Positions 31,858 through 42,642 are shown, counted from the first letter of the stretch. The stretch is 64,000 nt of DNA from Alphaproteobacteria bacterium 41-28 (GCA_001897795.1 MKUL01000037.1:241864-305863); one strand, 5' to 3'. Translations and numbers: made by a program. The notes: generated by a model from the letters alone, not told the origin.

Positions 31858-34737
31858 GTGACTTTCAAAACACCCTCTTCAACCTCAACATGGTCAGACG
31901 AAAGTCGATCCTTTTTGACAGGGGACAATGCCCTTTATATTGCGCGCGTTTATGCAACTTATCTCGAAAATCCAAGTTCTGTTAGCCCGGAATGGCGCAC
32001 GTATTTTAAATCGTTGGGAAAGGAAGAAACTGAGGCTTTAAAAGATTTTCTAGGCCCAAGTTGGGCCAAACAATCCTTTCTTGAAGAAAAGATTCCTTCT
32101 CCTCTTCCTTCCAGAGAAGAGATGGCTCCTGAAGATGTTAAAAGGCAAATTTTAGATTCAATTCGTGCCATTATGTTGATCAGAGCTTATCGTGCACGTG
32201 GTCATGAAGATGCGAATCTCGATCCCTTACACCTTGCTAGGGATGAAAACTACCCCGAACTTGATCCTAAAACCTATGGATTTACAGAAGAAGATTATGA
32301 TCGGCCCATCTTTATTAATGATGTTTTAGGCCTTACCTACGCAACGCTCCGAGAGATTATTGAGAAATTGTGCAAAACCTATTGTGGCACAATAGGTGTT
32401 GAATTTCTCCATATTCAAGATCCTGAGAAAAAACTCTGGCTTCAAAAGCGAATAGAAGGTGAGGGAGAACTAGGTCTTGCCGAACCTATCCATGATGTGA
32501 AGTGGAAAAAACGGATTTTAAAGGAACTGACGTCTGCAGAAATATTTGAACAATTTTTACATGTGAAATACCCAGCTGCAAAAAGATTCGGTCTTGATGG
32601 GGCTGAAAGTCTTATTCCAGGTCTTGATGAGATGCTTCATCGTTCCTCTGAACTGGGCGTAGAAGAAGTTGTTATGGGGATGGCCCATCGAGGACGCCTT
32701 AATGTTCTTGTCAATATTTTAGGGAAACCTTCTCGAGCCATTTTCTCAGAATTTCAAGGCCAAAATCCTCAGCCAGATCAGGTACAAGGATCAGGAGACG
32801 TGAAGTATCATCTTGGTAGCTCAACGGATAAGGTCTTTGAAGGAAGGAAAATGCATCTTTCCCTAACGGCTAACCCCTCTCACCTAGAGGCCGTAGATCC
32901 TGTTGTGATCGGCAAAGTCCGGGCAAAGCAAACACAATTTAAAGATACGGAAAGATCAAAGATCATGGGGCTTTTGCTTCATGGAGACGCCGCCTTTGCT
33001 GGACAAGGGATCGTGGCAGAAACTTTCTTGCTCTCCCAGCTTCATGGATATCAAACAGGGGGGACCTTCCACGTCATTATTAACAACCAAATTGGCTTTA
33101 CGACAGCTCCTGCATATGCTCGTTCATCGGTCCATTGTTCCGATTTGGCTAAGATCGTCCAAGCCCCTATCTTTCATGTCAACGGAGATGATCCTGAGGC
33201 AGTTGTTAAGGTCATGCAACTTGCAGCTGAGTACCGTCAAACTTTTAAATGCGATGTGTTGGTCGATCTCGTTTGCTATCGTCGTTTTGGCCATAATGAA
33301 GCGGATGAGCCTGCTTTCACCCAACCCCTTATGTATAAGGCCATTCGAGCACATCCCACTATTGGTGAGATCTATACACAGAAATTGATTCAAGAAGGTT
33401 CTTTAAAACAAGATGAAATTGAAGCCATTAAAAGAACCATTGAGCATGATCTCCAAGAAAATTTCCAAGAATCAACGACTTATAAACCTTCCGAAGCTGA
33501 TTGGCTTTCGGGAAAATGGGAAGGATTTTCCCCGAAAATGGGCATCGAAAAACCTTTCTTTACAGGGGTGAAAAAGGAAGAGCTTGTTTCCATTGGAATG
33601 GCTCTCAGCCACGTCCCCCCAGATTTTCATCTTCATCCCAAACTTAAACGTTTTCTCTTAACGCGCGAGCAAATGGTTAAGGAAGACCACCCCATTGATT
33701 GGTCTATGGGAGAAGCTCTTGCTTTCGGCACTCTTTTGATGGAAGGACATATTGTTCGCCTGAGTGGACAAGATAGTGGTCGAGGGACTTTTAGTCAGCG
33801 CCATGCCGTGTTGAGAGATCAAGAAACGGAAGAAAGATATATTCCCTTAAACCACCTCTCTCCGACCCAAGCTTATTTTGAAGTGTGGGATAGTCCTTTG
33901 GCAGAAGCCTCTGTTGTCGGATTTGAACTGGGGTATAGCCTTACAGAACCCAGGGCTCTTGTCATGTGGGAAGCTCAATTTGGCGATTTTTCCAATGGCG
34001 CTCAAGTGATTATTGACCAATTTATTTCTGCAGGGGAATCGAAGTGGCTTAGAATGTCGGGCCTTATCATGTTACTCCCCCATGGATATGAGGGACAAGG
34101 CCCTGAGCATTCTTCAGCGCGTCTTGAACGCTATCTTCAATTGTGTGGAGAAGATAATATGCAGGTCATAAACTGCACAACACCTGCCAATTTTTTTCAT
34201 GCCTTGAGACGTCAGATTTATCGCAAATATCGTAAGCCCTTGATTGCCATGACACCAAAAGGTTTTCTGCGTTCTAAATTTGCTACCTCTACCCTTACTG
34301 ACTTTGAAATAGGTACACACTTTCAAGAGGTCATACTCGATTCCTTAAAGCCATCCCCAACCTTTAAACGTGTGGTCATGTGTTCAGGAAAAGTTTATTA
34401 TGACCTGCTGAAAAAAAGGGAGGAAGAGCAAATTAAGGACATTGCGATTATACGCCTTGAACAGTTATATCCCTTTCCCCATGAGATGCTGGTCAAGGCT
34501 CTCAAACCTTATAAAAAGGCCGATTTAGTATGGTGTCAAGAAGAGCCCATGAACATGGGAGCCTGGACCTTTTTAGATCGCCGCCTTGAAAGTGTTTTGA
34601 GTGAGGCTAATATCAAAGCCACGCGTCCTCTTTATGTGGGGAGACCAGAAGCCGCGTCTCCTGCCACGGGTCTTCTCAGTCGTCATCTCTTTGAACAAGA
34701 TCTTCTTGTAAGTCAAGCCCTTAACCTTGTGAAGTGA
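31858..34737 (+). CDS. sucA: 2-oxoglutarate dehydrogenase E1 component
   Basis: Thiamine-diphosphate-dependent decarboxylase of the 2-oxoglutarate dehydrogenase complex. The 959-residue protein has the N-terminal E2-interacting helix ([20 protein letters not shown]), [16 protein letters not shown], the substrate-histidine region [12 protein letters not shown], the ThDP/Mg motif [12 protein letters not shown]...NNQIGFTT, and the C-terminal transketolase-type pyrimidine domain ([33 protein letters not shown]). It starts at GTG 31858 with GAGG about 6 nt upstream. It lies just before sucB and lpd. Confidence 0.97.
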   Translation: MTFKTPSSTSTWSDESRSFLTGDNALYIARVYATYLENPSSVSPEWRTYFKSLGKEETEALKDFLGPSWAKQSFLEEKIPSPLPSREEMAPEDVKRQILDSIRAIMLIRAYRARGHEDANLDPLHLARDENYPELDPKTYGFTEEDYDRPIFINDVLGLTYATLREIIEKLCKTYCGTIGVEFLHIQDPEKKLWLQKRIEGEGELGLAEPIHDVKWKKRILKELTSAEIFEQFLHVKYPAAKRFGLDGAESLIPGLDEMLHRSSELGVEEVVMGMAHRGRLNVLVNILGKPSRAIFSEFQGQNPQPDQVQGSGDVKYHLGSSTDKVFEGRKMHLSLTANPSHLEAVDPVVIGKVRAKQTQFKDTERSKIMGLLLHGDAAFAGQGIVAETFLLSQLHGYQTGGTFHVIINNQIGFTTAPAYARSSVHCSDLAKIVQAPIFHVNGDDPEAVVKVMQLAAEYRQTFKCDVLVDLVCYRRFGHNEADEPAFTQPLMYKAIRAHPTIGEIYTQKLIQEGSLKQDEIEAIKRTIEHDLQENFQESTTYKPSEADWLSGKWEGFSPKMGIEKPFFTGVKKEELVSIGMALSHVPPDFHLHPKLKRFLLTREQMVKEDHPIDWSMGEALAFGTLLMEGHIVRLSGQDSGRGTFSQRHAVLRDQETEERYIPLNHLSPTQAYFEVWDSPLAEASVVGFELGYSLTEPRALVMWEAQFGDFSNGAQVIIDQFISAGESKWLRMSGLIMLLPHGYEGQGPEHSSARLERYLQLCGEDNMQVINCTTPANFFHALRRQIYRKYRKPLIAMTPKGFLRSKFATSTLTDFEIGTHFQEVILDSLKPSPTFKRVVMCSGKVYYDLLKKREEEQIKDIAIIRLEQLYPFPHEMLVKALKPYKKADLVWCQEEPMNMGAWTFLDRRLESVLSEANIKATRPLYVGRPEAASPATGLLSRHLFEQDLLVSQALNLVK

Positions 34738-34744
34738 GGAAAAA

Positions 34745-35974
34745 ATGAATAAGAAAGCCTCCCCCCAACCCCAAAAAGAAATTAAGGTTCCTCCTATGGG
34801 GGAATCCATTACGGAAGCTACCATTTCTCGTTGGCTTAAAAAGCAAGGAGAAGCTGTCAAAATTGATGAACCTCTCGTGGAGGTTGAAACAGACAAGGTA
34901 ACCCTAGAAATAGGATCACCAGCAACAGGAATCCTCACAGACATTCTTGTCAAACAAGGAGACACCGTTGAAATAGGAGCCATTGTTGGGAAAGTTACAG
35001 TGGAAGAGGCCAGTACTCCTCAAAAAGAAGTCTCTCACGTGAAACAATCTCCAGAAAAACCTACTCCTCAAGCTCTCGAAGAGGTACCTCTTTCTCCTGC
35101 GGTCAGAAAACATGTTGCAGAAGCAAAAATTGACCCTCGTCTCATCCAAGGGCAAGGGAAAGAGGGCCGCCTCACAAAGGGGGATGTGCTCTCCTTTTTA
35201 GATAAAGGAAAGGAGGAAGAAGCATCTCAACCCGCTGCTCCCCCTTCTCGACCTGCTCCTCCAGAAGATAAAAAGGACCGAATAGAAAGAGTTCGCATGA
35301 GCAGGCTGCGTCAACGGATTGCGGAACGCTTAAAGGAAGCTCAAAATACAGCAGCAATTCTGACGACTTTTAACGAAGTGGATATGACGAATGTCATAGC
35401 CCTCAGAAATCATCTTAAGGAATCTTTTGAAAAAAAACATGGGGTCAGGCTTGGCTTTATGTCTTTTTTTGTGAAAGCTTGCCTTGTGGGACTTAAAGAA
35501 TTCCCTGCAGTGAACGCAGAAATTGAAGGGGATGAAATTATCTACAAAAATTATTATGACATTGGTATAGCTGTGGGAACGCCGCAGGGTCTTGTTGTTC
35601 CTGTTGTCAGAGATGCGGATCAAAAGAGTTTTGCCCAAATTGAAAAAGATATTGCAAATTTTGGTCAGAAGGCTCGCGATGGGAAGCTTTCCTTAGAAGA
35701 TCTTCAGGGGGGAACATTTACGATTTCAAATGGGGGCATTTATGGATCTCTCATGTCAACACCGATTCTCAATCCCCCTCAATCAGGGATTCTAGGAATG
35801 CATAAAATTCAAGAGCGCCCCATTGCAGTAAATGGGAAAGTCGAAATTCGTCCCATGATGTATTTGGCTCTCTCTTATGACCACCGCATCATAGATGGGA
35901 CAGAAGCTGTCACATTCCTTGTCCGCATTAAGGAATGCATCGAAGACCCAGAACGTATTTTATTGGATGTATAG
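34745..35974 (+). CDS. sucB: 2-oxoglutarate dehydrogenase E2 (dihydrolipoyl succinyltransferase)
   Basis: Core acyltransferase of the complex, 409 residues. The lipoyl domain (about 12-87) carries the lipoyl-lysine in [11 protein letters not shown] Pro-rich linker is followed by the E1/E3-binding domain ([20 protein letters not shown]) and the catalytic domain ending with [16 protein letters not shown], where His and Asp act. The linker codes SHVKQS through a degenerate parS-like sequence at 35031-35046. GAGGA precedes the start, and its TAG is two bases before the lpd ATG. Confidence 0.97.
   Translation: MNKKASPQPQKEIKVPPMGESITEATISRWLKKQGEAVKIDEPLVEVETDKVTLEIGSPATGILTDILVKQGDTVEIGAIVGKVTVEEASTPQKEVSHVKQSPEKPTPQALEEVPLSPAVRKHVAEAKIDPRLIQGQGKEGRLTKGDVLSFLDKGKEEEASQPAAPPSRPAPPEDKKDRIERVRMSRLRQRIAERLKEAQNTAAILTTFNEVDMTNVIALRNHLKESFEKKHGVRLGFMSFFVKACLVGLKEFPAVNAEIEGDEIIYKNYYDIGIAVGTPQGLVVPVVRDADQKSFAQIEKDIANFGQKARDGKLSLEDLQGGTFTISNGGIYGSLMSTPILNPPQSGILGMHKIQERPIAVNGKVEIRPMMYLALSYDHRIIDGTEAVTFLVRIKECIEDPERILLDV
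35031..35046. other. Degenerate parS-like site in sucB linker
   Basis: TCTCTCACGTGAAACA matches 14 of 16 parS positions and retains the CACGTG core and the complete right half. It codes part of the flexible linker of SucB, where sequence constraint is low. Confidence 0.35.
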
Positions 35975-35976
35975 CC

Positions 35977-37368
35977 ATGGAAAAAAATAAAGTCGACCTT
36001 ATTATTATTGGAGCCGGTGTGGGAGGATATGTTGCCGCCATCAGAGCCGCTCAATTAGGCATGTCAGTTCTTTGCATTGAGAAGCGAAAGACCCTTGGAG
36101 GCACATGTTTAAATGTGGGATGTATTCCCTCAAAGGCTCTTCTTTATTCCTCACAAAAATATGCAGAAGCGGAAAATGGTTTGGAAGCTCATGGTATCAA
36201 AGTGGGAAAGGTCGCCCTTGATCTCGATAAAATGATGGAGCGGAAAAATAAGGTCGTTGAACAGCTGACCGGTGGCGTTGACTATTTGTTCAAGAAAAAC
36301 AAGATTACGCGGATTGTTGGAGAGGCGCGCCTTCTCTCAGGACAAGAAGTAGCCGTGGGAGAGGATATCTGGCAAGGACGCTACATCTTGATTGCAACTG
36401 GGTCAGAAAGCGCTCCCCTTCCAGGCATTACGATTGATGAGAAAAGAATTGTCTCGTCAACAGGTGCCCTAAACCTAACAAAAGTTCCTAAAAACATGAT
36501 TGTTGTGGGTGGAGGTTACATTGGTCTTGAAATGGGGTCCGTCTGGAATCGTTTGGGGTCAAAGGTGACGGTTATTGAATTTATGGATCGAGTTGTTCCT
36601 CAGATGGATCATGAAGTGGGAACGGCGTTGCAGAAGTCTCTCATTAAACAAGGGTTGGAATTTAAGCTGTCTTGCAAGGTGCGAAAAATTACGGAGAAGA
36701 AGGATAAACTTGTTGTAGAAGTTGAGGATGTGTCAGGAGAAGATGACATCCTCGAAGCTGACGTTGTTCTTGTGGCCACAGGGCGCAAACCCTTCACCCA
36801 AGGCCTTGGACTTGAAAAAATAGGTGTGGCCCTCGATGAAAGAGGCTTCATTTCCGTCAATGAAAGGTATGAAACATCGATCTCTGGTGTCTATGCCGTT
36901 GGAGATGTTATCCCAGGGCCAATGTTGGCCCATAAGGCTGAGGAAGAAGGAATTGCGGCCGCTGAATGTATGGCGGGTCAAGCTGGCCATGTAAACTATG
37001 ACGTTATTCCAGCCGTCATTTATACGCACCCTGAAGTTGCGTCCGTTGGAAAAACGGAAGAAGAGCTTAAAGCCGCGGAGCACGCCTATAAGGTGGGAAA
37101 ATTCCCATTCCTAGCCAATAGCCGAGCCAAAACCATGGGGGATACGGAAGGCTTTGTGAAAGTCCTCGCTGATCCGCTCACTGATGTTGTCTTAGGGGTT
37201 CATATTATTGGGCCAGAAGCAGGAACCTTGATTGCAGAGGCAGCTCTTGCGATGGAGTTCTCAGCATCCTCCGAAGACATAGCACGCACGTGTCACGCTC
37301 ATCCCACCTTGAACGAAGCCGTAAAAGAGGCAGCGATGGCTGTGGAGGGACGTGCTATACATATATAA
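35977..37368 (+). CDS. lpd: Dihydrolipoamide dehydrogenase (E3)
   Basis: Flavoprotein that reoxidises the dihydrolipoyl arm with NAD+. The 463-residue protein has the FAD motif IIGAGVGGYVAAIRAAQ, the redox disulfide GGTCLNVGCIPSKA (Cys44/Cys49), the NAD motif VVGGGYIGLEMGSVWNRLG, TSISGVYAVGDV and the C-terminal catalytic HAHPTLNEA. ATG 35977 is preferred to an in-frame ATG 42 nt upstream inside sucB. As the third 2-OGDH gene it completes the complex. Confidence 0.97.
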   Translation: MEKNKVDLIIIGAGVGGYVAAIRAAQLGMSVLCIEKRKTLGGTCLNVGCIPSKALLYSSQKYAEAENGLEAHGIKVGKVALDLDKMMERKNKVVEQLTGGVDYLFKKNKITRIVGEARLLSGQEVAVGEDIWQGRYILIATGSESAPLPGITIDEKRIVSSTGALNLTKVPKNMIVVGGGYIGLEMGSVWNRLGSKVTVIEFMDRVVPQMDHEVGTALQKSLIKQGLEFKLSCKVRKITEKKDKLVVEVEDVSGEDDILEADVVLVATGRKPFTQGLGLEKIGVALDERGFISVNERYETSISGVYAVGDVIPGPMLAHKAEEEGIAAAECMAGQAGHVNYDVIPAVIYTHPEVASVGKTEEELKAAEHAYKVGKFPFLANSRAKTMGDTEGFVKVLADPLTDVVLGVHIIGPEAGTLIAEAALAMEFSASSEDIARTCHAHPTLNEAVKEAAMAVEGRAIHI

Positions 37369-37394
37369 CCAACCAACGTTAGTCTATCTGAAGT

Positions 37395-37512
37395 CCCCCT
37401 CACCCGCCACTTCGTGGCGACCTCTCCCACAAAGGGGAGAGGTAACGCAGCGAGCACTCAATCACCTCTCCCCTTTGTGGGAGAGGTCGCCGCAAAGCGG
37501 CGGGTGAGGGGT
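37395..37512. repeat. Family B palindromic repeat after lpd
   Basis: CCCCCTCACCCGCCACTTCG, GACCTCTCCCACAAAGGGGAG, centre, then the inverse ending GCGGCGGGTGAGGGG. It follows the TCA block by 26 bp and may stop its transcripts. The remainder up to the next gene contains only short dyads such as ATGACGTCAT near 37602. Confidence 0.8.
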
Positions 37513-37673
37513 TTAAGTGTGTTGCAATTTAGTTTAGGTTATGAAATACTTCAGCTATGATAGCACTCCATCAAACTCTTTTCTTAAATATTGTTTCTCA
37601 TAATGACGTCATCGTGGCCATCTCGGCCATATAGACATCTCTCCAACACGACATGCTTTAGTTTAACCTTCAT

Positions 37674-38834
37674 ATGAGAGAGACGATGATGCACCAATAC
37701 AAACATATTTTCATTTATGGATTTGCCATATTTTCCATGTTCTTTGGATCTGGAAACCTGGTGTTTCCCCTAGAAATAGGGAGAAATACGGGGGATCAGT
37801 GGCTATTAGGCTTTTTGGGCCTTTTACTGACAGGGATCCTACTTCCTTTCCTGGGTTTATTCGTCATTAAGCTCCACCGCGGGAGTTACAATGCCTTCTT
37901 CGCAGAAGCAGGCGGGCTCGCGCGCCTTGTTCTCCCCCTCTTTACATTATCTCTCCTAGGATCTTTCGGAGTGGTTCCTCGGTGTATAACCGTTGCACAT
38001 GGCGGGATTGGGTATCTCTATCCTCAAATATCCCTTGTTGCTTTTAGTCTTGTCTTTTGTAGTGCGACTTTTTTGTTCGGATTAAAAGAACATCTTATGA
38101 TTTCTATCCTCGGCAAATGGATGACCCCCCTCCTCCTCATTTCACTCTTTATCCTCATTTCTATGGGCATTTTATTGGTACCAGATGTAGGATTGAGTGA
38201 GGTGAAAGGGCCTTTTGCGTTCACAAATGGGTTCTTACATGGATACCGTACGATGGATTTGTTTGCGGCGTTTTTTTTCTCATCCCTTATTTTTAAGCAA
38301 ATTCAGGCAGCTATGCCAGAAGATTTGAGCCATGGAAAAATGATCAGAGCCGCCTTAAAGCCAAGCTTGGTGGGGTCCAGCCTCCTCGCCTTCATTTATC
38401 TAGGATTCGTGTTCTTAGGAGCTCATTATCAGCCCTTCACGGAAGGTGTATCTCCAGAGCTTATTCTTCCAACAATTGCCGCCCATCTTATGGGAGAAAA
38501 AGCAACTCTACTGATTGGGATTATCATTGTTTTTTCATGTCTAACGACAGCTGTTGCTCTTAACAATATTTACGCTCAATACGTGAGCTCACTTTTTAAA
38601 GCTCAAGATCGGTATTTTCCCCTTATTTTGTTTTTAACAGTCGCCACATCCTTCTTGGTTTCGCTCTTGGATTTTCGAGGAATCGAAAAATTTTTAGCCC
38701 CCGCTTTAGAAGTCTCCTATCCCAGCCTTATCTTACTGACAATATTAAGTATTTCTGTTAAAGGTCACAAAATTTTTAAGATGTTTGTTTTTTATGGAGT
38801 CCTCGCTTTGATGGTTTATTATAAGTATTTGTGA
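37674..38834 (+). CDS. BrnQ-type branched-chain amino-acid transporter
   Basis: LIVCS-family cation symporter for leucine, isoleucine and valine, 386 residues with about 11-12 TM helices. The N-terminus FAIFSMFFGSGNLVFPLEIGR is the family hallmark, followed by LTGILLPFLGLFVIKLHRG and VPRCITVAHGG. Starts at ATG 37674, or at 37686 where GAGAGA lies closer to the normal distance. It stands alone. Acquisition of host amino acids would fit an intracellular life, but that is inference. Confidence 0.88.
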   Translation: MRETMMHQYKHIFIYGFAIFSMFFGSGNLVFPLEIGRNTGDQWLLGFLGLLLTGILLPFLGLFVIKLHRGSYNAFFAEAGGLARLVLPLFTLSLLGSFGVVPRCITVAHGGIGYLYPQISLVAFSLVFCSATFLFGLKEHLMISILGKWMTPLLLISLFILISMGILLVPDVGLSEVKGPFAFTNGFLHGYRTMDLFAAFFFSSLIFKQIQAAMPEDLSHGKMIRAALKPSLVGSSLLAFIYLGFVFLGAHYQPFTEGVSPELILPTIAAHLMGEKATLLIGIIIVFSCLTTAVALNNIYAQYVSSLFKAQDRYFPLILFLTVATSFLVSLLDFRGIEKFLAPALEVSYPSLILLTILSISVKGHKIFKMFVFYGVLALMVYYKYL

Positions 38835-38928
38835 GTGTTCCTAAGATGGGTAGTGGATGGGATACACATTTATAACTAGACACAGTCTGCAAGTTTTTTA
38901 AAAAGATGTTGTGATAAAACTATCTTTA

Positions 38929-39114
38929 GATCCTCGGCTAAGAAAAGGTAACCCCCGCTTATGTCATTATATAGAACTTTTCCTTCAAAGATAGGCGGGG
39001 GAACCTTTTCTTGCCAAGGATGACACCGGAGAGGAATCACACGTCGTGTCATCCTTGGCAAGAAATGCTTTGTTTTTCAAAGGAAAATATTTAGCATTTC
39101 TTGGCCGAGGATCC
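38929..39114. repeat. Two adjacent family C elements
   Basis: 38929-39026 runs from GATCCTCGGCTAAGAAAAGG to CTTGCCAAGGATGACAC, with an inner GCGGGGG hairpin. 39046-39114 runs from GTGTCATCCTTGG to TTGGCCGAGGATCC. They share the arms of the complete copies at 14028 and 40941 but have different centres. The rest of 38835-39274 shows no gene. Confidence 0.7.
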
Positions 39115-39274
39115 AAACAATCAAAAAGCTTGCGCGCTTTGTAACTTGCACAAAACATAGAAAACACGATTATGTGCAACTTATAGTGGATAATTTTGTT
39201 CAAGGTTGCATATTACATCCATCAAATCCGCACCCTGCCTACGGTTTTGATTGGTGTAAAGACCATAGACGTTT

Positions 39275-39619
39275 CTAAATAAAAACCAAATTCAACAAGG
39301 AAATCCCCACCAAACAGAGGGATACAAAGACGGCCGCGGAAGCAGCGTCCTTTGAAAATTGGATGAGGGAATCATTTGTTTTTTTGAGGGCATCATTTGC
39401 TTTTTCGATGGCGGTGTTGAGAAGCTCAGAGATGAGCATGATACTTAAAGAAAATACGACAAATAGCTTATCTCCCTTTGCAGCCTCAATCCAAAATGTA
39501 AAAGGGAGAATAAGAATGCACCCCAAAATTTCCAGGCGAAAAGCTATTTCTGATTTCCAGGTAAGTCTTACGCCATTGACGGAACTCATAAAAGCTCTGA
39601 GAAGATGGGTGATGATCAT
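39275..39619 (-). CDS. dgkA: Diacylglycerol kinase DgkA
   Basis: Small integral-membrane kinase that recycles diacylglycerol to phosphatidic acid. The 114-residue protein has the amphipathic N-terminal helix (NGVRLTWKSEIAFRLE), three TM segments, and the active-site stretch MLISELLNTAIEKANDAL with the catalytic Glu and Asn, followed by KDAASAAVFVSL. Its ATG overlaps the stop of the DUF4139 gene (ATGA), placing it third in a leftward rmuC-DUF4139-dgkA operon. Confidence 0.93.
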   Translation of the reverse strand: MIITHLLRAFMSSVNGVRLTWKSEIAFRLEILGCILILPFTFWIEAAKGDKLFVVFSLSIMLISELLNTAIEKANDALKKTNDSLIQFSKDAASAAVFVSLCLVGISLLNLVFI

Positions 39620-41127
39620 TTTTGTTTTTCAACTTCTTGAATATTCATCCGGACGCGATACCGCAGACTCACTTCTTCCTGAGGAGGAAGATTCAGCGTC
39701 CATTTAATCCGGTGTTCATCTTCCTCGTGGGGATGGGTTTCTCTTAAAATGATCCATTCGCCAGGAACATTTTGAAAAACGGTGACTTGCTTTGGAGTAG
39801 GACTCGTGTTTTTTAAATCCAACCGATATCCCGATTCCACAACTTGACTCCCTAGCTTTCGGTAGTCAGTTTGACGCATTTCAGCTGTAATTTCTTTTGT
39901 ACTTCCAACTCGCAAACTTAACAATTGCCCGATGGGAATAAGAGAGGTTTTATTTTCACCGATATAAAGAAGGGAGCTATCTACATTCCGTCTGAAAACC
40001 TGAATAATCCCTTGAGGAAGGAGAACGCCAAGGCCCATAGCGGCCGTATTTTGTACAGATAGCCAGGTTTCAACTGTTGGCTTCATGACAACGCCTTCTT
40101 CATCTAAAATAATGTTATTTTTGGGGTAGATGTGAAAGTTTGTTGTCGGTGTTAAATTTTGAGCAGAAAACCAAGAAATATTTTTTACAGCTTTATCTGG
40201 AAGGCTGATGGGCCTTTCAATATCATAGAAAAGCTCTTGATTTTCGGCGACGCGGAAGTGCCCTTTTTTAATATCTATTCGACTTTGGTTATGAATATCA
40301 ATCCAGCTATTGAGATCAAGATGGCCCCCTTCTGCGTCAACGATGATGGTATAACCTGCGTCCCATGAAAAGCCTTTTGCCAGGTAACCCATTTCGAAGA
40401 GATACTCTCCTTCTTTTGAGTTCATAAGCTTCAGAGTTATCATAGGCTCGGAAACAAGGGTGTAGGGGAGATGGGGGAAAGCAATTCTCGTTTTTTTGAC
40501 ATCATAAATTGTCCCCGTGGATTCAACCAGAACATTGTCTCCATCGATAGCGAGAAGTTTAGCAAGCGTTGGAGTCGGAGACGATTGAAGAGGCAAAACA
40601 CTCACCATTTCTCCAATTGAATGTTGCAACAGCTTCTCTCGTGTAATGTCAGGGGCTTGAAAAGTATATTCTAAAACGTTCAACGTTGGAGAAGGTGGCA
40701 CGGTTTGGAAAAGAAAACTATCAAACAGAATTGAAGATGGAACATCCTTAATCAAAAGCTTATTGGATCCTTCTTTTAAAAACACCTTCCTTTTCTCTTT
40801 GATAAGGGCCATCCCCTTAGGGTATAGGGTTACGCTTATTGCAAGTTGAGAGGATTGAGAAACCTCCTGAATCACTGCCATTGAAGGGTGAGAAAATAGG
40901 AGGGCAATGAGAAAGGCCGGGAGAGTCCATCCCCCCCTATGTGTCATCCTTGGGCTAGAAAAACCTTGTTTTTCGTATGAAAAACAATGGATTTTCTTGA
41001 CCCGAGGATCTTGGTGCCAAAGAGATCCTCGGCCAAGAAATGCTAATGCTCTTGCCTTAGCAAGAGCAAAGCATTTCTTGCCAAGGATGACACGGGCGTG
41101 TGAATAGTTAAGACTTTTCATAATCAT
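39616..41127 (-). CDS. DUF4139-domain secreted protein carrying an in-frame repeat
   Basis: Function unknown. The C-terminal two thirds is a DUF4139-type beta-rich domain (VTLYPKGMALIKEKRKVFL, VVESGYRLDLKNTSPTPKQV, RETHPHEEDEHRIKWTLNLP). A signal-type hydrophobic stretch is present (LPAFLIALLFSHPSMA, about 69-84). The ATG at 41127 overlaps the rmuC stop (ATGA), which marks it as the original start, but residues about 12-62 are encoded by a 153-nt family C repeat. Removing it would leave an ordinary signal peptide. An internal ATG at 40947, in the repeat terminus, is an alternative start but lacks a spaced ribosome-binding site. Confidence 0.8.
   Translation of the reverse strand: MIMKSLNYSHARVILGKKCFALAKARALAFLGRGSLWHQDPRVKKIHCFSYEKQGFSSPRMTHRGGWTLPAFLIALLFSHPSMAVIQEVSQSSQLAISVTLYPKGMALIKEKRKVFLKEGSNKLLIKDVPSSILFDSFLFQTVPPSPTLNVLEYTFQAPDITREKLLQHSIGEMVSVLPLQSSPTPTLAKLLAIDGDNVLVESTGTIYDVKKTRIAFPHLPYTLVSEPMITLKLMNSKEGEYLFEMGYLAKGFSWDAGYTIIVDAEGGHLDLNSWIDIHNQSRIDIKKGHFRVAENQELFYDIERPISLPDKAVKNISWFSAQNLTPTTNFHIYPKNNIILDEEGVVMKPTVETWLSVQNTAAMGLGVLLPQGIIQVFRRNVDSSLLYIGENKTSLIPIGQLLSLRVGSTKEITAEMRQTDYRKLGSQVVESGYRLDLKNTSPTPKQVTVFQNVPGEWIILRETHPHEEDEHRIKWTLNLPPQEEVSLRYRVRMNIQEVEKQK
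40941..41093. repeat. Family C repeat inserted in frame in the DUF4139 gene
   Basis: A 153-nt element (51 codons) with perfect 13-bp inverted ends GTGTCATCCTTGG / CCAAGGATGACAC. It is an inverted relative of the 14028-14177 copy: both share the GAAAAACAA, CCCGAGGATC and GAGATCCTCGGCCAAGAAATG blocks. The DUF4139 frame reads through without a stop. Confidence 0.85.
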
Positions 41128-42494
41128 CCAACCTTTTTTATTTTGAGAGCTTGCTGTTCGCGGGGGGTATGGTCAAGGGAGTCGAGGAGAACAATTTCTG
41201 ATGCTTCGGACACTGATCCCAAGTCTTTAAATTTCCGAGCACTGACAAGAACTCGATGTTCAAAACTCCCCATAGCTTGATTGTAAGAATGCACAGCGCC
41301 CCCTAAATTTTTCCCGAGGCGGGAAAAGTGATCCGCCATGTCGGAGAGACGCTTGTGAAGCTCACGCCCAAGTTCACTAATTTCCTTGGCATTTTGAGCC
41401 AAATGCTCATGACGCCAACCGTAGGCAACGGCCCTCAAAAGAGCAATCAGTGTTGTTGGGGTGGCCAAAATGATTCGATCTTCAACGCCAGCTTCAATCA
41501 AGCTTGGATCTTGTTCTAAGGCGGCGCTAAAAAAGGTTTCTCCTGGTAAAAATAAGACGACAAATTCAGGAGCGGGTTGGAATTGTTCATAATAGGATCG
41601 TTTCGCAAGCGCTTTAATATGCGCCCTCACTTGTCGGGCATGATCTTTGAGTTTTTCTTGGCGCGTTTCCTCATCTTTTGCTTCCAGGGCTTCAAGGTAG
41701 GCGGCAAGTGGCGCCTTGGCATCGACAATGATTTTCTTCTCTCCTGGAAGATTAATAATAAGATCGGGCCGCAATCTCCCCTCATTTTCCGATGAGGAAA
41801 CCTGTTCTTCAAAATCACAATAATTAACCATCCCGGCCATTTCCACAACACGCCTAAGCTGCATTTCTCCCCACCGCCCCCGAACGGAAGGAGCCTTCAA
41901 GGCGTTGACAAGATTTGATGTTTCTGTTTTGAGCTGCTTTTGGCTTGAAAGAAGTTCACTCACCTGGTGTTTGAGAACGGCGTAAGCACTCATCCGTGAT
42001 TTCTCGAGCTCGATAATTTTCTGATCCACCGTTTGAAGGGATTCGGTCACAGGTTTAACAAGATCTGAGATCGCCTGTTGTCGATTGGAAAGGTCGTTTT
42101 GGGCGACCTCTTGGAACTTTTCAAGGGTTGCATTGGCAAGCTCTAAGAACGATTTATTAGTCAAAGCGAGGGTATCTTGAGAGATTACTTTGAACTTATC
42201 TTCCCATTGTTTTTGAATGTTTTCTAAAAGGGAAAGTTTTTCGTTGCTTTCCTTTTCCGTTCGCTGGAGGGCGACTCTGAGTTCAGCATTCCGTTCCCCC
42301 TGTAGTCGTAAGTCTTCATCTCGCTTCAAAAGCTGTGCACTCACTTCATCAAGATGCCTTGCGCGTTCTTGATAAAGGGCCACGTCTTGGCGGATGTGAG
42401 AGATTTTCTTTTGGAGGTAAACATACACACAAAGACCTATAAGAGTCCCTCCCCCCAGAAATCCCAAAATCACCTCAAGTTCAATCATGAGCAC
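41124..42494 (-). CDS. rmuC: DNA recombination protein RmuC
   Basis: Nuclease-fold protein that limits recombination at inverted repeats in E. coli. The 456-residue protein has an N-terminal membrane anchor (MIELEVILGFLGGGTLIGLC), a coiled-coil region (about 35-190) and the RmuC core: VRGRWGEMQLRRVVEMAGM, PDLIINLPGEKKIIVDAKAPL with the PD-(D/E)XK-like D...DAK, and FVVLFLPGETFFSAAL. A role against inverted repeats is of interest in a genome so rich in palindromes. It starts a three-gene leftward operon. Confidence 0.94.
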   Translation of the reverse strand: MLMIELEVILGFLGGGTLIGLCVYVYLQKKISHIRQDVALYQERARHLDEVSAQLLKRDEDLRLQGERNAELRVALQRTEKESNEKLSLLENIQKQWEDKFKVISQDTLALTNKSFLELANATLEKFQEVAQNDLSNRQQAISDLVKPVTESLQTVDQKIIELEKSRMSAYAVLKHQVSELLSSQKQLKTETSNLVNALKAPSVRGRWGEMQLRRVVEMAGMVNYCDFEEQVSSSENEGRLRPDLIINLPGEKKIIVDAKAPLAAYLEALEAKDEETRQEKLKDHARQVRAHIKALAKRSYYEQFQPAPEFVVLFLPGETFFSAALEQDPSLIEAGVEDRIILATPTTLIALLRAVAYGWRHEHLAQNAKEISELGRELHKRLSDMADHFSRLGKNLGGAVHSYNQAMGSFEHRVLVSARKFKDLGSVSEASEIVLLDSLDHTPREQQALKIKKVG

Positions 42495-42642
42495 GCCTTT
42501 AGTTTATGAACCTTATACAAAAAAGTTCACCTGATATGATAATAAACTCTGGCATCTTCATCCAACATGTTTTATGACAGTGATTATCCCTTTTATGGAT
42601 ACACGCTTTTTTGTGTTTTGACCACACTTTGCGGAGGATCAC

